Part shown: in pieces, positions 45,250-54,035 of the stretch
How positions within the stretch are numbered: the first letter of the stretch is position 1
How the letters are laid out: each line of letters begins with the position of its first letter
Origin: Hydrogenophaga crassostreae
GTDB lineage: Bacteria; Pseudomonadota; Gammaproteobacteria; Burkholderiales; Burkholderiaceae_C
Reading direction: 5' to 3'
NCBI RefSeq assembly: GCF_001761385.1
Contig: NZ_CP017476.1
Span: 3,151,501 to 3,215,500, forward strand
Length of the DNA: 64,000 nucleotides
Made by a program: the position numbers and the translations under genes
The notes under the pieces: generated by a model
The model's input: the letters and a program-made list of their open reading frames with translations, nothing else
Databases searched by the model: none
Told to the model about the DNA's origin: nothing

Positions 45250-45641
45250 GCCGCGTCTCCCTTTTCAGCGTCAAATACCACCAAGCCCCGCCCCTCGTTC
45301 ACCTGCACCCGTGCTTTCACGCGCTGCCCGATGCGCACCGCTTGCGGGGCCAGGTTGTCCACCCGGCTCATCAGGCGCACGCCTTCGTCCAGATCGACCA
45401 GGCAGACGTTGAAGTCGCCGCCGGCTTCGGCCTTGCGGCGCACAGTGGTCACGGCGTACACCGTGCCGTGGCCCGTGGGTGCCACCCAGTTCAGCGGCGC
45501 CGCGCCGCAATGCGGGCAAAGCTCACGCGGGAAATACACGTGTTTCTGGCAGTCAGGGCAGTGTTGAATCAGAAAACGGCCCTGATCCAGCACGCTCTGG
45601 TGGTGGGCTTGCGCACCTGTGGGAGTTGAGGTCTCAGTCAT
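45246..45641 (-). CDS. DUF35 zinc-ribbon/OB-fold protein
   Basis: 131 residues with a rubredoxin-like zinc ribbon CPDCQKHVYFPRELCPHCG (about residues 28-46) followed by an OB-fold (GHGTVYAVTTVRRK, VDLDEGVRLMSRV, VKARVQVNEGRGLVVF). DUF35 proteins act as accessory subunits of thiolase-fold enzymes, including the Ltp2 aldolases and acetyltransferases, and are thought to form part of the CoA-substrate channel. The stop overlaps the start of the thiolase-like gene by 4 bp, implying a fixed-ratio complex. Confidence 0.9.
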   Translation of the reverse strand: MTETSTPTGAQAHHQSVLDQGRFLIQHCPDCQKHVYFPRELCPHCGAAPLNWVAPTGHGTVYAVTTVRRKAEAGGDFNVCLVDLDEGVRLMSRVDNLAPQAVRIGQRVKARVQVNEGRGLVVFDAEKGDAA

Positions 45642-45655
45642 GGAATTGCTCCGTT

Positions 45656-46579
45656 TCAGATAGGGTCCCAGCTGAACACGTCGGCAGAGCGGTCCAGGGG
45701 ATAGAACATGGCTTTGAGTGCCGGCAGTGCGTGGCTGGCCACGGAGGCCGGGCTCCAGCCTTCCGAGCGGTGTACCGAGCGCACAGGCCGGGGCTGGCTC
45801 ATGAGAAAAATCTCGTTGTTGCGCACCGCAAACACCTGGCCGTTGGCCTCGCTTGCTTCATCGCTGGCCAGACACACCACCAGCGGCGCGATCTTGGCCG
45901 GCGTCATTTGCTTGATGCGATCAACCCGCGCCTGCTCTTCGGGCGTATCGGTAGGGATAGCGCCAATCATGCGGCTCCAGGCGAAGGGTGCGATGCAGTT
46001 GGAGCGCACATTGAAGCGTTCCATGTCCAGCGCAATCGACTTCGACAAAGCGGTCACGCCAAGCTTGGCCGCAGAGTAGTTCGCCTGACCCAGGTTGCCG
46101 ATCAGACCGGAGGTCGACGTCATGTGGATGTAGTTGCCCGAAGCCTGGGCCTTGAAATGCGGCGCTGCGGCGCGGCTGACGTGGTAAGCCCCATACAGGT
46201 GCACCTTGATCACCGCATCCCACTCGTCTACGCCCATTTTGTGGAAAAAGCGGTCGCGCAGAATGCCGGCGTTGTTGACCACCACATCGACGCGGCCAAA
46301 GGTATCGAGCGCACATTCAATGATGCGCCCGGCGCTGGCAGCCTCCGACACGCTGTCGGTGTTGGCAACGCCTTCGCCGCCCAGCGCCTTGATTTCATTG
46401 ACCACGCTCTGGGCCGGCCCCGCGTCAGCGCCTTCGCCTGACACCGAAGCGCCGATGTCGTTGACCACCACCTTGGCCCCGTCGCGGGCCATGGCCAGCG
46501 CGATGTCGCGGCCGATGCCGCCACCGGCGCCGGTCACCACGACCACCTTGCCTTCAACCATGCCTGTGTTCTTGCTCAT
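45656..46579 (-). CDS. SDR-family 3-hydroxyacyl-CoA dehydrogenase (MFE-2-like)
   Basis: 307 residues from ATG 46579, preceded by AGGAG. VVVVTGAGGGIGRDIALAM is the NAD site, VVNNAGIL the NNAG motif, and TSGLIGNLGQANYSAAKLG provides the catalytic Tyr and Lys. A C-terminal extension (about residues 250-307) resembles that of the peroxisomal multifunctional enzyme type 2 dehydrogenase domain. It would oxidise a 3-hydroxyacyl-CoA, consistent with the hydratase pair in this operon. Confidence 0.9.
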   Translation of the reverse strand: MSKNTGMVEGKVVVVTGAGGGIGRDIALAMARDGAKVVVNDIGASVSGEGADAGPAQSVVNEIKALGGEGVANTDSVSEAASAGRIIECALDTFGRVDVVVNNAGILRDRFFHKMGVDEWDAVIKVHLYGAYHVSRAAAPHFKAQASGNYIHMTSTSGLIGNLGQANYSAAKLGVTALSKSIALDMERFNVRSNCIAPFAWSRMIGAIPTDTPEEQARVDRIKQMTPAKIAPLVVCLASDEASEANGQVFAVRNNEIFLMSQPRPVRSVHRSEGWSPASVASHALPALKAMFYPLDRSADVFSWDPI

Positions 46580-46611
46580 TGGTATCTCCTGTGTGTTGCT
46601 GATGCGGTTCA

Positions 46612-47415
46612 TCAAGGGTTGGCCGGCCACTGGTACAGGGCCGGTTCTTTGTTCAGAAAGCGTTGCACCGCTTCGTGGTGGTAGGGCGTGCCCGCAGCCA
46701 GCGCCTGACCAGAGGCCTCCATTTCCAGCAGGGTGGCAAGGTCCTGGGCTGGCGAGGCCAGCGTGCGTTTGATCAGGCTGACGGCGGTCGGCGAGGCCTG
46801 CGCCAGACTCCCTGCCATGGCCCGCGCCCTTGCCATCAGGCCATCGGGTTCATGCAATTCCAGAACAAGCCCAAGCTGCAAGGCTTCTGCCGCGCCCACG
46901 TCGCGCGCCGACAGCATGAGTTCCCGCGCCCTTTGCTGACCGACGATGCGTGGCAAGGTGTAGAAGGCGGCGCAATCGGGCACCAGTCCGACCTTCATGA
47001 ACGACATGCAGAAACGTGCGCGCGGCGTGGCCAAAACGAAATCCGCCATCAAGGCCAAACTGAAGCCGGCGCCGGCGGCGGCACCGTCCACCGCCGCGAT
47101 CACCGGACGGTCCAGGGTGAGCAAATCGCGCAACCCGTGGTGCAGCGACTGCATGCGCTGGTGCCAGCCCGCGTTGTCCAGATCGACACTGGCCATGTTG
47201 CGCAAATCACCGCCGGAGCAGAAGTGCCCATCGGCACCGGTCAGAATGAGCGCGCGGATACCGAGGTCTTGTCGCACGCAGGCCATGGCAAGCCCGATCT
47301 CCTCGCGCATCAGCAGGTCAAAGGCATTGCGCTTGCACGGGTTGTTCAGGGTGAGGATGGCAACCTGATCCTGAACGTCCAAACGAATGCGCTCAAACGC
47401 CAGATCAGACGGCAT
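46612..47415 (-). CDS. Enoyl-CoA hydratase/isomerase (crotonase family)
   Basis: 267 residues. ALILTGADGHFCSGGDLRNM (oxyanion-hole segment, about 55-75) and AAVDGAAAGAGFSLALMADFVLATPRARF are the crotonase signatures. It would hydrate or isomerise an enoyl-CoA. Its start lies 11 bp inside the end of the MaoC-like gene, so translation is coupled. With MaoC-type hydratases also present, it may act on a different intermediate. Confidence 0.9.
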   Translation of the reverse strand: MPSDLAFERIRLDVQDQVAILTLNNPCKRNAFDLLMREEIGLAMACVRQDLGIRALILTGADGHFCSGGDLRNMASVDLDNAGWHQRMQSLHHGLRDLLTLDRPVIAAVDGAAAGAGFSLALMADFVLATPRARFCMSFMKVGLVPDCAAFYTLPRIVGQQRARELMLSARDVGAAEALQLGLVLELHEPDGLMARARAMAGSLAQASPTAVSLIKRTLASPAQDLATLLEMEASGQALAAGTPYHHEAVQRFLNKEPALYQWPANP

Positions 47416-47857
47416 GGGATGCTCCCGCCACCGGCCCGCTCAATGCGATCACCGCGTCGCCTGTGAGTTTGACTTGATGGCGTTGGTCGGTGGCCGTGAG
47501 TGCCAGTCGCACACAGTGTTCGCCTGCGCGTTCAAACTTTTCCAACACCTGACTGCTGCAAGTGATGCGGTCACCAACGTGGGTGACGGCGGAAAAGCGC
47601 ACGCCGAACTCGCGCAAAGCAGAAGGCGGCGCCCAGTCCGTGAGCACCCGGCCCAGCCAGGCCATGGACAGCATGCCGTGGGCAATGACGTCAGACAGAC
47701 CGGCTGCTTTGGCGAAATCGGTATCAACATGAATCGGGTTGTGGTCCCCCGAGGCGCCACAGTACAGCGCCAGGCTGAGACGGGAAAGGGGTGGCGTTTC
47801 AAAAGCAGGCAGCGCGTCGCCGACCTGGATGCGGTCGAAATCTGGGGCGTGGTTCAT
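47405..47857 (-). CDS. MaoC-like (R)-specific enoyl-CoA hydratase, subunit 1
   Basis: 150 residues with the hydratase 2 motif CGASGDHNPIHVDTDFAKAAGLSDVIAHGMLSM, including the Asp and His of the active site. It lies one base from the upstream FAS1-like gene. That arrangement of a catalytic MaoC half with a degenerate half is known for two-component hydratases in side-chain degradation (ChsH1/ChsH2-type). Together they would hydrate an alpha,beta-unsaturated acyl-CoA, the product of the dehydrogenase. Confidence 0.85.
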   Translation of the reverse strand: MNHAPDFDRIQVGDALPAFETPPLSRLSLALYCGASGDHNPIHVDTDFAKAAGLSDVIAHGMLSMAWLGRVLTDWAPPSALREFGVRFSAVTHVGDRITCSSQVLEKFERAGEHCVRLALTATDQRHQVKLTGDAVIALSGPVAGASHAV

Positions 47858-47858
47858 A

Positions 47859-48311
47859 TCAGTCCTCGGTGTTGTTTCGCACCACGATCAGGTTGCGCAA
47901 CTCGGCGACCAACTGCTGGCGCTGGTTGCTCACGCGGGTGCACCGCAGCACAAAATCCAGCGCGCCGCCCTTCTTTTCGTAGATGTCTTCGATGCGCTGT
48001 TCAAAGCGCAAGGTGTCGCCTGCGTAGGCCATGGCGTGGTAACTGAAGCGCTGCTCAGCATGCAGCAAGCGGCGGTAATCGATGCCCAGCAGCGTGCGGA
48101 TCGCAGCCGGATCCGGCGCCTCAAACTCCAGACAAAAGAAAAAGGTCGGTGGGACCGGCAGCGACGGGTGGCCAGCCGATTGGGCGGCCGACAAGTCTGT
48201 GTAAATGGGGTCGATTTGCCCCGTGGCTTTCGCAAAGAACCGCAACCGCCCAGCTTCCACCAGCACATCGAAGGCCGGCATGGCATGCCCTATCCAGCGT
48301 TTGTCGATCAT
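47859..48311 (-). CDS. FAS1-like/MaoC N-half hydratase partner
   Basis: 150 residues from ATG 48311 (MIDKRWIGHAMPAFDVLVEAGRLRFFAKATGQIDPIYTDLSAAQSAGH). The hotdog-fold N-terminal region is that of HTD2-like dehydratases; the helix motif is degenerate (DPIYTD rather than NPIHVD), so catalysis probably lies on the partner. The gene is one base from the MaoC-like gene and 16 bases after the citramalyl-CoA lyase-like gene. Confidence 0.82.
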   Translation of the reverse strand: MIDKRWIGHAMPAFDVLVEAGRLRFFAKATGQIDPIYTDLSAAQSAGHPSLPVPPTFFFCLEFEAPDPAAIRTLLGIDYRRLLHAEQRFSYHAMAYAGDTLRFEQRIEDIYEKKGGALDFVLRCTRVSNQRQQLVAELRNLIVVRNNTED

Positions 48312-48327
48312 TTCCAATGGTTCCTGT

Positions 48328-49200
48328 TCATGCAAGCTTTGTGTGGTGTGTCCGTGCAAGGGTCTGTTGGGCCAACAGAACAACGGGTGCGTCGACCATG
48401 CGTCCGTCCAAGCTGAATGCGGCGCCTGCGGCCCGAGCTTGCGCGGCCATCACCCGCTGAGCCCATTCGAGCTCGTCTTGCGTAGGGGCGAACACAGCAG
48501 CAATGGTTGCCAGCTGTGCCGGGTGTATGCACAACTTGGCGCCAAATCCGAAACGGCGGCTGCGCGCGGTGTCGGCTTGCAGGCGCGCCGTGTCGCCTAT
48601 CGCCACCGTGACGCCGTCCACCGGCGAGGCCAGGTCCGCACGGCGCGAAGCGGCCACCAAGGCGAAGCGAGCCGACTGCAACTCGGCCTCGTCCACATCG
48701 CAGCGCATGCCCATATCGGCCTGCAAATCCAGATGACCCAGCGCCAGGCGCAGCACGCCCGGGCAGTTGGCCAGTTCGTCAAGCGCGCCCATGCCTCGTG
48801 CCGACTCAATCAGAGGCACAAGAACACGGGCTTCAGCGGCCATAACCATATGGGCGAGCACGTGTGCCAGCTGCGCGGCACTCTCGGCCTTGGGCACAGC
48901 CACCCCACCCAAGCCTTGGGCGGTGATTTGTCTCACCATCGCCAAGTCGTCTTCATGCCAAGGCGTTCCCGCGGCATTGATGCGCACCAGCAAGCGCGCG
49001 CGATCCGATTCACCCACGGAGGCAAAGGCCTGCACCCACTGCATCCGCGCGGTGATCTTGTCGGCGGGCGCCACGGCGTCTTCCAGATCCACGATCACCG
49101 CGCCATCACCACAGGCCAATGCTTTGCCCAGGCGCTCCGGGCGGTTCGCGGGAACGAACAGAAAGCAGCAGGCTGTGGCCAGAATAGACAACGGGGGCAT
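48328..49200 (-). CDS. ccl: CitE-like lyase, probable citramalyl-CoA lyase
   Basis: 290 residues from ATG 49200. FVPANRPERLGKALACGDGAVIVDLEDAVAPADK (about 14-48) and LVPLIESARGMGAL are the CitE/HpcH-family TIM-barrel motifs with the acidic metal ligands; GFGAKLCIHPAQLATIAAVFAP is the C-terminal family segment. In the itaconate pathway this enzyme splits (S)-citramalyl-CoA into acetyl-CoA and pyruvate (Ccl/RipC). It lies in the same operon as a CaiB-type transferase, a PrpD-like gene, an acyl-CoA dehydrogenase and an Ich-type hydratase, as in the Pseudomonas aeruginosa cluster. The role is inferred from that context. Confidence 0.75.
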   Translation of the reverse strand: MPPLSILATACCFLFVPANRPERLGKALACGDGAVIVDLEDAVAPADKITARMQWVQAFASVGESDRARLLVRINAAGTPWHEDDLAMVRQITAQGLGGVAVPKAESAAQLAHVLAHMVMAAEARVLVPLIESARGMGALDELANCPGVLRLALGHLDLQADMGMRCDVDEAELQSARFALVAASRRADLASPVDGVTVAIGDTARLQADTARSRRFGFGAKLCIHPAQLATIAAVFAPTQDELEWAQRVMAAQARAAGAAFSLDGRMVDAPVVLLAQQTLARTHHTKLA

Positions 49201-49202
49201 GC

Positions 49203-50567
49203 TCAGGGGTTCAGCAACGTCTCGACGCGTTCGGCGCTGGCGATGTGCCACAAAGCATCAATGGCTGCCTGCATCTGCGACGGTGTGGAACCACCGCTGT
49301 GCGCCGCGAGACGCAAGGCCTTGTCGGTGATTTCTGCTCGGCTCAAGGTGTTGCCCGGGTCGCCCTTGGGTTCGTCCACCCGGCCATGCAAAACGCGGCC
49401 ATCGGTGGTGTGCAGCGTGACCTTGCCTATCCAGCGTTGCGGGTAAGCGGTGTCCACTTCTTCGTCGAGCTGCATCTCTACCTTGTTGCAAAACGCCACG
49501 GTATCGGCGTCTTGAAAGTGTTGATCGAAGGCATTGAGATCGGCATGCTCAAAGCGCGCCACCAGAGCCAGCACCGTGCCCATGGAAAACTTGCTCTGGT
49601 GCACTGTGCTCGGATTGACCACCGGGCCCAACACATCGATGGCCCCTTGGTGCACCTGCGCGATCACGCGCGCCACATCACCAGGGCGCAGTTTGTTGGC
49701 CTTCATCACCTGCAACAGCGCGTCGGCGGCGGGATGGGTGTGGCGGCAAGAGGCATGGAACTTGAAGGAGGTTTCCACCGTCGCCCAGCGCTGACCCAAA
49801 CCATCCACCAGTTTGGCGGGGTCGGCGTCGCTGGACATGCCGGCGGCCATGCCTTGTGGTCCTTCAAAAATCTGCGCTGCGCCAGTGAAGCCGTCCTGGG
49901 CCAGGTAGGCCGACATCAGACCGGCGGCGGCGGCGTGGGCGGTGTGCAGCTGCTTGCTGTCGGATGCGGTTCGCAGAAACTCCCACAGCCCTGCCGACTG
50001 CGTGCCCGCCGAGCCGAAGGCATGCAGCATCTGCGCGGTGTTGAGGCCGAGCAGGTTGCCAACCGCTGCCGCTGCCGCCAGCGTGCCGGCGGTGCCTGTG
50101 GTGTGGAAGACCTTGTAATGTGATCGGCCCAAGAACTCCCCGACGCGGATACCCACTTCGTAACCCGCCACCGAGGCGGTCAAGAAACGTTCCCCGCTGG
50201 CGCCGATCGCCTGCGCCACAGCCAGCGCCGCGGGAAAAACCACCGCAGCAGGGTGGAAGACCGAGCCGTTGTGCACATCGTCTTGTTCGGCGACATGGGA
50301 GGCCGCGGCGTTGATCATGGCCGCTAGATACGGGCTGGTGCGGCGCCGGTTGACGATGACTTCCGACGTGCTACCGGGCTCGCCCGCTCCGCCCATGGAC
50401 ATGGCAAAACGCGCGATGCTGTCTACTGGGCGCGAACCGTGTCCGGCCACGGCCGACCCGAACCAGTCAACCAGCAGGTCTTCGGTCTTGCGGACCACCG
50501 TTTCGGGAATCTGTTCGAACCGCAGTTCGGCGGCAAAGGTGGCAAGTTGGGCGCTGGGGGACGTCAT
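49203..50567 (-). CDS. MmgE/PrpD-family protein
   Basis: 454 residues, the usual family length. VRKTEDLLVDWFGSAVAGHGSRP and HVAEQDDVHNGSVFHPAAVVFPAALAVAQ contain the conserved acidic/His residues, and SFKFHASCRHTHPAADALLQV lies in the active-site lid. The family includes 2-methylcitrate dehydratase, iminodisuccinate epimerase and cis-aconitate decarboxylase. A PrpD-like gene occurs in the P. aeruginosa itaconate cluster without a firmly assigned function. It may act on an itaconate-related tricarboxylate. Confidence 0.85.
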   Translation of the reverse strand: MTSPSAQLATFAAELRFEQIPETVVRKTEDLLVDWFGSAVAGHGSRPVDSIARFAMSMGGAGEPGSTSEVIVNRRRTSPYLAAMINAAASHVAEQDDVHNGSVFHPAAVVFPAALAVAQAIGASGERFLTASVAGYEVGIRVGEFLGRSHYKVFHTTGTAGTLAAAAAVGNLLGLNTAQMLHAFGSAGTQSAGLWEFLRTASDSKQLHTAHAAAAGLMSAYLAQDGFTGAAQIFEGPQGMAAGMSSDADPAKLVDGLGQRWATVETSFKFHASCRHTHPAADALLQVMKANKLRPGDVARVIAQVHQGAIDVLGPVVNPSTVHQSKFSMGTVLALVARFEHADLNAFDQHFQDADTVAFCNKVEMQLDEEVDTAYPQRWIGKVTLHTTDGRVLHGRVDEPKGDPGNTLSRAEITDKALRLAAHSGGSTPSQMQAAIDALWHIASAERVETLLNP

Positions 50568-50609
50568 GTGGATGCTTTCAGGCGGCGTATGGGGTGCGGA
50601 ATAAGAGGA

Positions 50610-51833
50610 TCAGATCGCGCTTGAGGCGCGGAGGGCTGCTATGTCATCAGCGCTCAGACCAGCCTCTGCCAAGATGGCTTCGCTGTGCTCTCCGACCGAT
50701 GGAACCGGGTCCATGCGGTAGTCGAAGGCGTTGCTGCGACCTGGCGGCAGCAGTGCGGGAATGTCGCCTTCGGGCGTGCCCACACTGCGCCAGCGCTCGC
50801 GCGCCTGAAGCTGGGGGTGGGCCCAGACGCCGGCCATGTCGTTCATGCGCGCATTGGCAATCTGCGCCTGGTCCAGCAAGGCGCAGACCTGGTCGGCACT
50901 CAGTGCACCAAAAGCCGCCAGCACGATGGCCTTGAGCGCATCGCGGTTCTCATTGCGGTGCGCGTTGCTGTCAAAGCGCGGATCAACCGCCAGATCGGGG
51001 GTCTTCAAGACCGTGTCGCAAAAAGCCTTCCACTCACGCTCGTTTTGCAATCCCAGCATCACGGTGCCGCCATCACCGGCGGCAAAGGGGCCATAGGGGT
51101 AGATGCTGGCGTGCGCGGCGCCACTGCGCGGCGGCGGGGCTGCACCATCGAAGGCGTAGTACATGGGAAAAGACATCCATTCGCCCAGGGCTTCGAGCAT
51201 GGATACGTCGATATGGCTGCCGGTCCCGGTTTTCCCGCGCAACAGCAACGCTGAGAGCACGCTGGTGTAGGCGTACATGCCGGCGGCGATGTCGGCTACC
51301 GAGTTGCCGGCCTTGCTGGGCACCTCGGGGGTGCCGGTGACCGACAGGAAACCGGCCTCGCTCTGGATCAACAGGTCGTAGGCCTTTTTGTCGCGGTAAG
51401 GGCCGTCATCCCCGTAACCTGAGATATCGCAAACGATCAGGCGCGGGTTGGCTTCGTTCAGCGCCGCAAAAGACAGGCCCATGCGGGCAGCCGCACCGGG
51501 GGCCAGGTTTTGCACCAGCACATCGGCAGTCTGCAAAAGGCGCGTCAAGGCCGCCAGCGCGCCGGGCTGTTTCAGATCCAGCGCCAGGCTCTCTTTGGAG
51601 CGGTTGGTCCAGACGAAGTGAGAGGCCAACCCCCTGACCCGCGTGTCGTAGTCGCGGGCGAAGTCACCTCCACCGGGGCGCTCCACCTTGATGACGCGCG
51701 CACCCAGATCCGCCAGTTGGCGGGTGCAGAACGGCGCGGCAATCGCATGCTCAAGCGAGACCACCGTGATGCCGTCAAGTGGGCGAGGACGGTCGGTGTG
51801 CGGCTGTGCGCTGGGCATTGGTGCGGTCGTCAT
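50610..51833 (-). CDS. ict: CaiB/BaiF class III CoA-transferase, probable itaconate CoA-transferase
   Basis: 407 residues. GITVVSLEHAIAAPFCTRQLADLGARVIKVERPGGGDFAR is the N-terminal Rossmann segment, and AGNSVADIAAGMYAY carries the catalytic Asp181. It would move CoA to itaconate. Position between the dehydrogenase and PrpD-like genes matches the P. aeruginosa ict context (RipA/Ict). Class III transferases act on many acids (formate, oxalate, succinate, mesaconate), so the substrate assignment relies on the cluster. Confidence 0.75.
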   Translation of the reverse strand: MTTAPMPSAQPHTDRPRPLDGITVVSLEHAIAAPFCTRQLADLGARVIKVERPGGGDFARDYDTRVRGLASHFVWTNRSKESLALDLKQPGALAALTRLLQTADVLVQNLAPGAAARMGLSFAALNEANPRLIVCDISGYGDDGPYRDKKAYDLLIQSEAGFLSVTGTPEVPSKAGNSVADIAAGMYAYTSVLSALLLRGKTGTGSHIDVSMLEALGEWMSFPMYYAFDGAAPPPRSGAAHASIYPYGPFAAGDGGTVMLGLQNEREWKAFCDTVLKTPDLAVDPRFDSNAHRNENRDALKAIVLAAFGALSADQVCALLDQAQIANARMNDMAGVWAHPQLQARERWRSVGTPEGDIPALLPPGRSNAFDYRMDPVPSVGEHSEAILAEAGLSADDIAALRASSAI

Positions 51834-51842
51834 GCCAGACCT

Positions 51843-53005
51843 TCAGAACGAGCGCGGCAGGTCAAGCAGGTGCTCGGCCACGTAGGAGTAGATCAGGTTG
51901 GTCGAGATCGGAGCCACCTGGTAAAGGCGTGTCTCCCGGAACTTGCGCTCCACGTCGTATTCGTTGGCGAAGCCAAAGCCGCCATGGAACTGGATGCAGG
52001 CGTTGGCCGCTTCCCAGCTGGCCTTGGCAGCCAGGTACTTGGCCATGTTGGCTTGCGCGCCGCAGGGCTCCCCCGCATCGAAAAGCTCGCAGGCCTTGTA
52101 GCGCATCAGGTTGGCCGCTTCAACTTCAATGTAGGCATCGGCGATCGGGAATTGCACGCCCTGGTTCTGCCCGATCGGGCGGCCGAACACCACGCGTTCG
52201 CGCACGTATTTCGTGACCCTGTCAAGAAACCAGTACCCGTCGCCAATGCACTCGGCTGCGATCAGCGTGCGCTCGGCGTTCAAGCCGTCCAGGATGTACT
52301 TGAACCCTTCGCCTTCCTTGCCGATCAGGTTTTCTTCGGGGATCTCCAGGTTCTCGAAGAACAGCTCATTGGTTTCGTGGTTGACCATGTTGGGAATGGG
52401 TCGCACCGTCATGCCGCTTTTTTCGGCCTGCCGCAAGTCGACCATGAAGATGCTCATGCCCTGGGTCTTTTTCTTCACCTCGGCCAGTGGTGTGGTGCGC
52501 GCCAGCAAGATCATCCAGTCGGAGTGCTGAATCCGCGAGATCCAGACCTTCTGGCCGTTCACCACGTATTTGTTGCCCTTCTTCACCGCCGTGGTTTTGA
52601 GTTGGGTGGTGTCGGTGCCAGTGCTGGGTTCCGTCACACCCATGGACTGCAGGCGCCATTCGCCGCTGGCGATCTTGGGCAAGTACAAAGCTTTCTGAGC
52701 CGCCGAACCATGGCGCAGCAAGGTGCCCATGTTGTACATCTGGCCGTGGCAGGCGCCGGAGTTGCCGCCGCTGCGGTTGATCTCCTCCATGATCACGGAG
52801 GCCTCGGCCAGACCCAGACCAGCCCCCCATATTCGGCTGGAATCATGGCCGCCAGCCACCCGGCTTTGGTCAACGCATCAACAAACGCCTCGGGATAGCC
52901 GCGCTGCTCATCGATCTGGCGGTGGTAGGCGTCAGGGAATTCGGCGCAGAGTGCGCGCACGGCATCGCGGATGTCCTGGTACTGGTCGGGGGCGGTCTTG
53001 ATCAT
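51843..53005 (-). pseudogene. Acyl-CoA dehydrogenase, frameshifted near the N-terminus
   Basis: The N-terminal frame from ATG 53005 reads MIKTAPDQYQDIRDAVRALCAEFPDAYHRQIDEQRGYPEAFVDALTKAGWLAAMIPAEYGG, then goes out of frame. The rest (GLGLAEASVIMEEINRSGGNSGACHG to RSF) is in the next frame to 51843, with GFGFANEYDVERKFRETRLYQVAPISTNLIYSYVAEH at the C-terminus. The break lies in a six-G run on the minus strand (52823-52828). A seventh G would restore EYGGAGLGL and a 387-residue protein. Acyl-CoA dehydrogenases of this type occur in itaconate clusters, role unclear. Sequencing indel or a real lesion. Confidence 0.85.
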
Positions 53006-53039
53006 GGGGTGTGGGTTGTTGTGTGTCTGGGGCCAGGGC

Positions 53040-53936
53040 TCAGGCCAAGGTGGCGCTGCCTTGCATGGTCAGCCAGCCTTCATGGTCTTGGGCCCAAAGC
53101 CGAACAGTCTTGCCGTCTGCCGATGGCTCGCCATTCAGCTGGAAGCTGTGCAGGTCAAACGTGGGCCGCACGGCCCGGAATTCGAACGACTGGATGCGCA
53201 CACCAGGCAGCTGCCGGCGAACCAAATCCAGCAGCAGGGTTGCGATCAGCGGCCCGTGCACGATCAGGCCCGGGTAACCCTCGACCTCGGTCACGTAGCC
53301 TCGGTCATAGTGGATGCGATGGCCGTTGAAAGTGAGCGCCGAATAGCGAAACAGCAGCACAGCATCGGGCACCACTTCTCGCCGCCATGCCGCACCCCGT
53401 TCGGCCGCAATGGGCGCGGGTGTCGGATCGGTCGGTCGCGCTGCGGCTCGGTAGACGATGTCATGCTCTTCTGTCAGCGCCAGACCTCGCTGATTGTGGA
53501 TTTCATGCTGAACGAGCACGAACAACAGGTCTCCACTGCGCCCGGTTTTGTGTACCACCGAAGCGATCTTCGAGATGCGCTGAGCCGCATCGCCAACCAG
53601 GAGCGGGTTCTCTTCTTTCCATCGCAACCGCCCGCCAGCCCACATCCGCCTGGGCAGGGGAACCGGAGGCAAGAAACCACCACGTTTCGCATGCCCGTCG
53701 GGCCCGATTTCGCTTTGCCGTGCACTGGGTAGAAAGAAGAGCCAATGCCAAAGGGCCGGCAACGGTGCGCCGACCACCGGTTCAGGGTCTTCGCGATCCA
53801 GCGTGGCCGCCAGGGCGCGCAGCGGCGCCGGAGCAATACCGTCGAGGATCGTTTCCGTTCGACCGATCCAGCTGTGCAAATGCGTCACGGTGGTGGCATT
53901 GAGGGTTTGGTTTTCGTCGCTCATGAAAACAGGCAT
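53040..53936 (-). CDS. ich: MaoC/HTD2-like hydratase, probable itaconyl-CoA hydratase
   Basis: 298 residues, of double-hotdog type. LWHWLFFLPSARQSEIGPDGH, RGGFLPPVPLPRRMWAGGRLRWKE and FRYSALTFNGHRIHYDRGYVTEVEGYPGLIVHGPLIATLLLDL match the mesaconyl-/itaconyl-CoA hydratase family, with the His and Asp of the hydratase motif in the last segment. It would hydrate itaconyl-CoA to citramalyl-CoA. First gene of the operon, divergent from the LysR gene, as in the rip clusters. A second in-frame ATG at 53924 could be the start; neither has a clear ribosome site. Confidence 0.8.
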   Translation of the reverse strand: MPVFMSDENQTLNATTVTHLHSWIGRTETILDGIAPAPLRALAATLDREDPEPVVGAPLPALWHWLFFLPSARQSEIGPDGHAKRGGFLPPVPLPRRMWAGGRLRWKEENPLLVGDAAQRISKIASVVHKTGRSGDLLFVLVQHEIHNQRGLALTEEHDIVYRAAARPTDPTPAPIAAERGAAWRREVVPDAVLLFRYSALTFNGHRIHYDRGYVTEVEGYPGLIVHGPLIATLLLDLVRRQLPGVRIQSFEFRAVRPTFDLHSFQLNGEPSADGKTVRLWAQDHEGWLTMQGSATLA

Positions 53937-54010
53937 AAGAATGAAGGGCGGGAGACAAGATTGGGCACGGGCGCTATGGTCGGCTCAGTGGCCAAGTCAC
54001 GCAATCTCTG

Positions 54011-54035
54011 ATTGCCAAAGCCGTACTTTGGCAAT
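54011..54035. promoter_or_regulatory. Perfect palindrome operator between LysR and the hydratase operon
   Basis: 10-bp arms ATTGCCAAAG (54011-54020) and CTTTGGCAAT (54026-54035) with spacer CCGTA. It lies in the divergent gap, about 84 bp upstream of the LysR ATG and 75 bp from the hydratase start. It is a likely LysR-type binding site controlling both directions. Confidence 0.75.
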
